Translations under genes and position numbers: made by a program | Assembly (NCBI GenBank): GCA_019096195.1 | Contig: JAGTXK010000050.1 | Span: 310,001 to 374,000, forward strand | Direction: 5' to 3' | Source of the DNA: Boletus sp. NGJ | Lineage: Eukaryota; Basidiomycota; Agaricomycetes; Boletales; Boletaceae | Length of the DNA: 64,000 bases | The notes under the pieces: model-generated | What the model saw: the letters and a program-made list of their open reading frames with translations, nothing else | Databases searched by the model: none | Told to the model about the DNA's origin: nothing | Shown here: piece after piece, positions 57,556 to 64,000 of the stretch | Layout of the letters: every line of letters begins with the position of its first letter | How positions within the stretch are numbered: position 1 is the first letter of the stretch

Positions 57556-59276
57556 TGGGTGAACATGAATCCGCCTCTCAAAGTGCCGACTGCATCCGAG
57601 TCCTTTGAATGAACTGCTCGTTCGTTTTGTTCGAAACCTCCTCGCCCTCCTTCTTCCTCATTCACCACATTCAATTGCAATGCACCATCACAGGGGGGTG
57701 TGGGAGAAATTTGGTGGGATGGAATCTCCCCACGAGCCTATTCTCAGCGTCCATCTCGGGTAAAACACAGATCATGAGACTGATTGTCCCCCTCAGCAAC
57801 ACGGCGTTGCCTTCCCTAGAGGGCATCAACTGCCAAAACACCCACACCCACCGGATCACCATCGTGAACGCAACCGGTGACCACCTCCCATAAAACCACC
57901 TCAAGTGCGCCTGCCATGTAGTGTTGATCCCAAGTGATCTGACACACAGACCACATGCAGCGGTTAAGCGAAAGAGAGTGGCACCAGGAAGCGGAGGATA
58001 CACCCTTCTATGAAGTGGAGAACCTTCGAGGATGATGCATCGGCAATGTTGTCTGTACCGCCGACATCTGCGTCTCGAACATCCGAGACTACCTCTGCAA
58101 CTAGGGGAACCACATTCACCTCAACGAACGAAACACGCTCGATGTGGCGAGACTTTTCTTCTGCGTCGTCGTAAGAGGATGCGAGCGTGACGCAATATTA
58201 GGTGTAGTGATACCGTTTATGATACCGTTTATCCATGGGGAGAGGACACCTTTGCATCACATCAGAGATGCATGCCTGATTCTCTTCGGCGAATCAACAG
58301 GCTGATCGCCCTATTCGTCCAGCCAGATACAGAGGCACGACGAAGAAGTGGTGTGGGAGGGAATATACACGTTCCCTGAAGTTCATTAAAATGGGTCAGA
58401 GAAACGGGAGGATGGCAAATGCGACCCTGTGTACCATTGTCTCATTCGTGTAAAAGGAATAGCATATCGTCCATCGTTTCGATAAACGTTACTTGTGGAC
58501 AGGATATAGACGACACGATGGGTACGCTGCATTGAGACGACGATGCGCGCAAAACACCAGTCGACGAGTGTGGCCAGCGAGGTTGTAGCGGCACCTCGGC
58601 AAAGACTAGCGGAGGCAAATGCCGTAGTCATTTGTGAAAAGCACGCTGCCCAAGGATCGCCACTCATCGACTTGATCGGGATTCGGCACACTCACGGAAC
58701 AACTAAACGGCTGTTTAGACTGCTGTAGTACTTTGTTGAGTTTGTCATATTCTTTTCTTTTCAGTAATTAGCGCGAAACAGTGAGATGGCATGCAACACA
58801 TACACTTGCCAGGATGTCATAGTCTCTACCTTCGGTCACCTCTCACTCTCGGGAATTAAATATGGAGATGCAAAGCCGAGAACGAAAACGTCGCTGCTAA
58901 GCTACGGGCCGTCGTACCTAAACCCCAAAGATGTGCATCAGGACCGAATCGGATGGACCAGAACAAAATACATGCCTACCAGCTTGAAGAACTGGGACAC
59001 CACACCAATGTAGAACGAAAAATGAAAGGAAAAGCGCGGTGGTTCCATCGCCTACATTGAGTAGGGCGGGTTGGCCCACGTCGAAAGAGCTACAATTCAG
59101 ACAGAGGTGAATATAAAGAACGAAAACCGGCGTGAGGATAACTTGGCTGAGTTGCACAACATACGGACACAGCCACTAGCCATGAGAATAATCGTATGAC
59201 CATGGCGGCGTCTGAAACTGTATATATCAGGGCCAATGTCCTTGTGTAAAGTGTGCATTCCTGTTTCTGGTCCTTC
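57556..59276. other. Intergenic stretch with no confident gene
   Basis: Contains open frames at 57609-57893 and 58786-59013 (+) and 58691-58386 (-), none with a recognisable domain or a convincing splice model. Presumably it holds the CHAT promoter at its left and the IMPACT promoter at its right (tatatatcag near 59220). Confidence 0.45.
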
Positions 59277-60727
59277 ATGGAAAGCGAACTAGACGATAAT
59301 GCTGCAGCACTGGCAGTGGAGACGGAGAACTTTGTTTCTGAACTGATGATGCAGCCGGATCGAGAGCAGGTGGCCTCAGAAATTGGTGGTGAGTACCTTT
59401 GATTTCTCCCTTTCCAGACTCTTTGGGACTTCCCTCTCGCAGTGCTACAATCTATCTATGGAAATAGTGCGATCCGTCTCTGGCACGGCTCGAGAGTAGG
59501 GAGTTCCGAGCATACTTCAGGTCGGAGCTCTCCAAGCAACGGGACGGACACCATTCGCTATGTGATCTCACTAAAGTACATGAGTCGTTCGTTTCTTTTT
59601 TTCTATGCTCCCTGCTCATTGACCATCATTTATTCCTCTCTCCGATACCATTTCACCGCTGCTTTGATAGTCTTCCATCCCACGAGGACGTATCCATTCG
59701 CATCCTCGTTTCTCTACCTCCTTCATACCCCGCAAAGAGTCCACCCCAGCTACAACTCCTCTCGCGCTACATCGGTTCCTTTGGCGTCGACGCATCTCTC
59801 TTTGGGTCGATACTCCGTACTTTTATATCCTCGTCCGGTTTTGAGTGGTCCCCCGACACCTATCTGCGTCTTTGACGGACTTCAGAGCATCTTCGAACGG
59901 TGCGAAGTATGGTACGAAGACAAGCTCAACAGAGAAAAAACGGGGGATCTCATTCGAGAGGACGCTTCGGGACGTGATTCAGCACCACAAGAATCGGTGG
60001 GGTCGACGAAAGAGGGCGGGGAGGAATTGGGGAGGGTGTCGCAACCGACGCCGAGTCTCCAAAATGTGGCGCTTCCGGAGGGGATTAAACTTATCGAAGC
60101 CGAGCCGATCGTGGATCGGAGGAGCGTGTTTGTAGGGCGGGCATGTCAAATATCGCATCCGTCACAGGTTTGTCGTACGCTGTCTTTGTTCGCACCGGTT
60201 CTGTTTTGGGTCGCGTATGGCTGATGGACGTGTGCTGGTTCTAGGTTCCGCTAATATTGAACCACTTGATGTCTGAACGACACATTGCCCGCGCGGCACA
60301 TCCGATCATTAATGCCTGGCGCTGTCAAGTCGGAAGCGTACTCCATCAAGGTGGGTGATCGTATGCCAACTTGCGACGTGGATGACGTGGCTAAGTTGGG
60401 AACGACACCGCGTCAAAAGACAATGACGATGACGGCGAGACAGCGGCAGGGAGTCGGCTCGCACATTTATTGTCCATTCTGGTAAGTTGTGCTGGAGTGT
60501 TGGAGTGTCTGGTGTCTGGTGTTATGGCCGATGCAAGTTGAACATTTTGTTGCGATTAGGAGATCAATAACGTGCTCGTCGTCGTGACGAGGTGGTTTGG
60601 AGGGATTCATCTCGGACCTGATCGATTCAAACACATCAATCACGCGGCGCGGAATGCGCTCGAGGTGGGCGGCTTTTTAGACCGAGCAGAGGGAAGCAAG
60701 AGTGGGGCCAAGGGACGAAAACGCTGA
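59277..60727 (+). CDS. IMPACT/YIH1-family protein (RWD + UPF0029)
   Basis: Homologue of mammalian IMPACT and yeast Yih1, which bind Gcn1 and restrain Gcn2 kinase activation. Six exons: 59277-59388, 59443-59575, 59671-60167, 60245-60350, 60420-60481 and 60560-60727. The N-terminal RWD domain reads VLQSIYGNSAIRLW, then IRYVISLNLPSHEDVSIRIL and VSLPPSYPAKSPPQL. The C-terminal UPF0029 domain reads RRSVFVGRACQISHPSQ, HIARAAHPIINAWRC, DGETAAGSRLAHLLSIL and VVVTRWFGGIHLGPDRFKHI. The exons sum to one base too many. The extra base is in a five-C run at 59850-59854: with four C the frame reads FEWSPTPICVFDGLQ. All else is intact, so a consensus error is likely. Confidence 0.85.
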
Positions 60728-61376
60728 ATTCTGCTTCGGTAGTTGTTAGATTGAGCAAGGTGTATAGAGCCTGGCTAGTAACCGGAACGTAAACCGGTAC
60801 AAATTGTCGCGCTGACCTTGGTGAAAATGTTTGTCTAATACAACGCAAATCTCACAAAACAACACACACGACGAAGAGGTGGGGGTGACGAAAATTCGAG
60901 CTCCTTCCGGCGGCGCTCGTCGGCACAGCGGCAGCTCTCCCATCCAACGCGCCTGAGTTCAAATATTGACTTACCGCAGCACTCGGATGCACGACCCGAC
61001 CGTGACAAAATCTTTCCATATACTGGTAAAAGCCCCTGGAACTCGGGACACCTCTCTTGTCTCAACGCAGGAAGAAAAAAAGCCCAAATGACTATAGTAG
61101 TTATAATGCTGAACCTAACAAGTACTAGTGGTTGGAAGCTGTGGAAAAGATTTGATGTTTTTCTACTAATGCGCGATAGTACGGGTACCCGGGTAGTCAG
61201 CTGGCACGTACCTTCCCAGAACTTGCCGGGTGACCTCTCCGAGTCCTTATATTCTCGACCTCGTCGAAATGATACCACTCCGACGCCTGCCCACTTCGAT
61301 ATCGTTCAGAGTCCTTGCACCAAGAACGCCATCGATAGCGCCCTACCGCCCAAGGTCGACGTTAATACAGTACAGA
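60728..61376. other. Intergenic stretch with no confident gene
   Basis: Spacer between IMPACT and the dehydrogenase gene; the right part is the dehydrogenase promoter and leader. Short open frames on both strands show no domain. Confidence 0.5.
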
Positions 61377-63758
61377 ATGGCAAGCACCGTCAACACCAGC
61401 GTCGTACGCTCCTCACGTTTGCATCGAGTTTGTTCACATGGTTGACAAGTCACTCGTTGCTCCTAGTGGGGACTCAAGGATCCAACGCTAATCAAGACGC
61501 AAGCGTACATTGATGGAAAATGGGTCGACGCGACCGGTGGCGAAACGATCCTTGTGACGAGTGGGTACTAATATTATTAATACTCATTGTTTTCGTCTCC
61601 CAACCCACGTTTCTTGGGGCGACGTTGGATACTCATATATGGTTCTTGTTCTTATCACTATTTAGACCCTGCGACCGAGGATGAGCTGGGAACGGTCCCT
61701 GAGATGGGACTCGAGGAGACCAAAGTTGCGATTGCAGCAGCCGCGAAAGCGTTCCAGACATGGGGAAAGACGACAGCCAAGGTGAGCCCTCTTTTGTGGA
61801 GGGAAGGAAATGCGTTAACCGAGCCTTTCTGCACCGTGATGTAGTACCGACACGACATTCTCATGAAGTTCTTTGGGTTGATGCAAGAACACCACGACGA
61901 TTTAGCTCGCATTATCGTGCGTCGTGTCGTATGGTCGAGTGTGATTGATATTTGATACGGTATGGTGTAGACGTTGGAGAACGGAAAGACGCTACCAGAG
62001 GCCAAGGTGCGCCAGGCTGTTTGCAGTCTCGTAATTGTGTCTCAGTGCAGTCCTTTAGGGCGAGAACACGTATAGTGCATCTTTCTTGGAGGTGAGTAGC
62101 ATATATGCAGGGTATGTCCGAGCTAACTCGATCTCGCAGTGGTTTGGTGAGCACTTCTGTTTGCTCCGCGAGGCAAGACATGAGAACAAGTTGGTGTCGT
62201 ACAGCTGAGGAGGCTGTTCGCACGTATGGTGGTAAGCACCCCTGGAACTGGACAGCTTGACTGTGTGCGTGACCTATTTCGCAGAACAAATCCCGTCTCC
62301 ACTTTCTAATTTACGGAACGTCGTAATTAAGCAACCGGTCGGTGAGTGCAAGTTGCGTTCGTCCTGGTCCGTGGCTGACCACTAGCACCTGATAGGTGTC
62401 GTGTAGGTGTTATCCCGCCGTTTCATGTCGGATGTGCTCTATTGTCATGGCAGATCGATCCTCACACCCTGGAACTTCCCGTCTGCGATGATTACTCGGA
62501 AGCTTGGAGCAGCACTCGCTGCAGGCTGCACTGCAGTCATCAAGCCGCCACCTGAAACGCCGTTCTCTGCGCTCGCGCTGGCCGAGGTAAGCATCTGCTT
62601 CCACCCTTGTATGTGACTATTGAATGGCTGTTTATGTAGCTCTCGCGACGTGCAGGCGTACCCGACGGCGTCATCAACATGGTCACGACCCAAAAGAACG
62701 TCCATGAGGTCGGTCGCGAGATGTGCGAAAGCAAGGCCGTCCGAAAGGTCTCGTTTACTGGGTCGACGGCCGTTGCCAAGTCGTTGTATAGCATGTCCGC
62801 TTCGACGCTGAAAAAGTGGGTCTCTTTTCGTTTCTTCTGTTCGTGGGCTATCACTTATTTGGTGAAAAGAATATCGCTCGAAGCGGGTGGAAATTCGCCG
62901 TTCATCGTCTTTGACGACGCCGACATTGAAAAGGCCGTTGAAGGTAATATTCAAATCTCTCGCGGAGCCCGAATCCTGTTCATCCCACTTTGTCCAGGCG
63001 CCATCATATGCAAATTTCGCGCGTCGGGGCAGACGTGTGTCTGTGCCAACCGTATCTACGTCCAATCGTCTGTCTATGCTGACTTTGCTTCTCGACTCGC
63101 CGAAAAAGTAGCTGCGTTTAAAGTCGGCAACGGACTCGAGGAGACGACGTACGTCCATTCCACTCGCGCTAATGTTAGACCGTGAAACATGATGACGATA
63201 CGCGCACAGGACACACGGCCCGCTCATCCATGATCGCGCCGTCTCCAAAGTCGTCCGACACGTCGAGGACGCCGTCGCTCTCGGTGCCAACATCCTCGTC
63301 GGAGGACACACTCCCAACACCCCCACCCAAGCCAAACACACTGGCTCTTTCTACCCTCCGACGGTCCTCTCCGACGTCCCGCCCACCGCTCTCTTCACAC
63401 GCGAAGAAACGTTCGGTCCTGTCGCCGCCCTCATCAAGTTTGATACCGAGGACCAAGTCCTCACGATGGCCAACGACACCGATGTCGGGTTGGCAGGGTA
63501 TTTTTTCAGTCGAGATGTGGGACGGGTGTGGCGGGTCGCGGAGGCGCTCGAGGTGGGGATGGTGGGTACGAACACGGGGTTGATCAGTCTTGCGACGATA
63601 CCGTTTGGAGGGGTGAAGCAGAGTGGACTTGGTGAGTCTGGTTTATTCTCTCCCTCTCTATTTGGACGTGACGTGATGGGTGTTTCATAGGACGAGAGGG
63701 GGGACATGGGATCGAAGAGTATTTGAACCAAAAGTTGATCGCGTTTGGTGGGCTCTGA
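61377..63758 (+). CDS. Succinate-semialdehyde dehydrogenase (NAD(P)+)
   Basis: Oxidises succinate semialdehyde to succinate, the last step of the GABA shunt. It matches the yeast UGA2 / bacterial GabD type. Sixteen exons: 61377-61427, 61479-61560, 61666-61781, 61845-61916, 61971-62006, 62059-62091, 62140-62146, 62205-62231, 62285-62341, 62396-62402, 62454-62586, 62640-62815, 62870-62943, 62998-63148, 63210-63631 and 63691-63758. They sum to 503 residues in frame. Motifs: [18 protein letters not shown] (cofactor binding), [12 protein letters not shown], Glu270 in [10 protein letters not shown], the nucleophile Cys304 in [11 protein letters not shown] (34 residues on, as in the family), [12 protein letters not shown], and [20 protein letters not shown]. 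Exons 7 and 10 are 7 nt each. A short basic N-terminus (SSRLHR) may be a mitochondrial signal. Confidence 0.94.
62140..62146 (+). other. 7-nt microexon (exon 7) of the dehydrogenase
   Basis: TGGTTTG between ...ctcgcag and gtgagc. It supplies Trp, Phe and the first base of Ala in [15 protein letters not shown]. Without it the conserved WF is lost and the frame breaks. Confidence 0.85.
62396..62402 (+). other. 7-nt microexon (exon 10) of the dehydrogenase
   Basis: GTGTCGT between ...cctgatag and gtaggtg. It completes [14 protein letters not shown] with the flanking exons. Direct joining of the flanking exons would give the wrong frame. Confidence 0.78.
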
Positions 63759-64000
63759 TTCAGCGTGCGGGGTCGCTGGTGATGGCTGTGAGATAAGCAG
63801 GTAGGACATAAAGGACGTCGTGGTTTCCCGTTCATGTTGTAATCACTATCACACTTGGCATTTATTTCGTTTTTTTTTTGCAAGGAACAAGTGGTGCAAA
63901 CGACACGACGCCTCGTTCCGACTACAATCTGGCACCTACCCGTTTCCCCTCCTCTACAACGGGGTTCACGAGCGTCCCAATCCCATGCCCGATCCAAATC
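63759..64000. other. Downstream flank at the window end
   Basis: Non-coding sequence after the dehydrogenase stop, with a T run near 63870. No gene start is seen before the window ends. Confidence 0.5.

Noticed and set aside
62445-63341. 298-codon open frame on the minus strand
   Set aside because: Lies antisense to the dehydrogenase exons and spans its introns; it reflects the codon bias of the real gene.
1-64000. CRISPR array or bacterial operon structure
   Set aside because: The genes have spliceosomal introns and the repeats are eukaryotic transposons or diverged minisatellites, not equal-length spacers between identical repeats.

Overview
The window looks like a basidiomycete (Agaricomycete) nuclear genome. 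The evidence is short introns of about 40-80 bp with GT...AG ends, a class I hydrophobin pair, a Zn2Cys6 regulator, DDI1, ATG29, NOPCHAP1, IMPACT/YIH1 and succinate-semialdehyde dehydrogenase genes, and TPR-CHAT genes. Together with CACTA (Tnp2/Plavaka) elements and chromodomain Gypsy elements, the TPR-CHAT style suggests Rhizoctonia/Ceratobasidium. That genus guess is inference; nothing here proves it.

Layout. 1-2376: 3' part of a TPR-CHAT gene (+). 2377-4933: its downstream flank, a broken DIRS-like retroelement and a second CHAT tail fragment. 4934-12586: a compact housekeeping block: DDI1 (-), ATG29 (-) divergent from NOPCHAP1 (+), then a Zn2Cys6 transcription factor (-). 12587-14866: no confident gene. 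14867-17138: copy A of a duplicated block with a hydrophobin gene and the start of a decayed nuclease/kinase-like gene. 17139-50190: about 33 kb of nested transposons. 50226-52717: copy B of the block, with the second hydrophobin gene and a longer remnant of the same decayed gene (to 53370). 54346-57414: an apparently intact TPR-CHAT gene (-). 59277-60727: IMPACT/YIH1 homologue (+). 61377-63758: succinate-semialdehyde dehydrogenase (+), with 16 exons of which two are only 7 nt.

The transposon island is layered and the order of events can be read directly. A Tnp2 DNA transposon (-) was hit by Gypsy 1 (target duplication CTCTC). The 3' LTR of Gypsy 1 was hit by Gypsy 2 (target duplication TCAAC). 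Next to it a Plavaka-like transposon (-) was hit at a TA by a Tc1/mariner element with 215-bp inverted repeats. Then a hAT element (+) was hit by a 1,965-bp LTR-type insertion (ATGTG) and by a Copia element (CCTGC). In each case the host reading frame continues across the insertion site when the insert and one target copy are ignored. LTR differences are almost all transitions, mostly at CpG, which suggests cytosine methylation of these repeats.

DDI1 (ubiquitin-dependent protease/shuttle), ATG29 (autophagosome initiation), NOPCHAP1 (box C/D snoRNP assembly), IMPACT (Gcn2 regulation) and SSADH (GABA shunt) are unrelated housekeeping functions that happen to be neighbours. The lineage-specific parts are the CHAT genes, hydrophobins and nuclease/kinase-like remnants beside the transposon island. 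I saw no tRNA, rRNA or CRISPR array.
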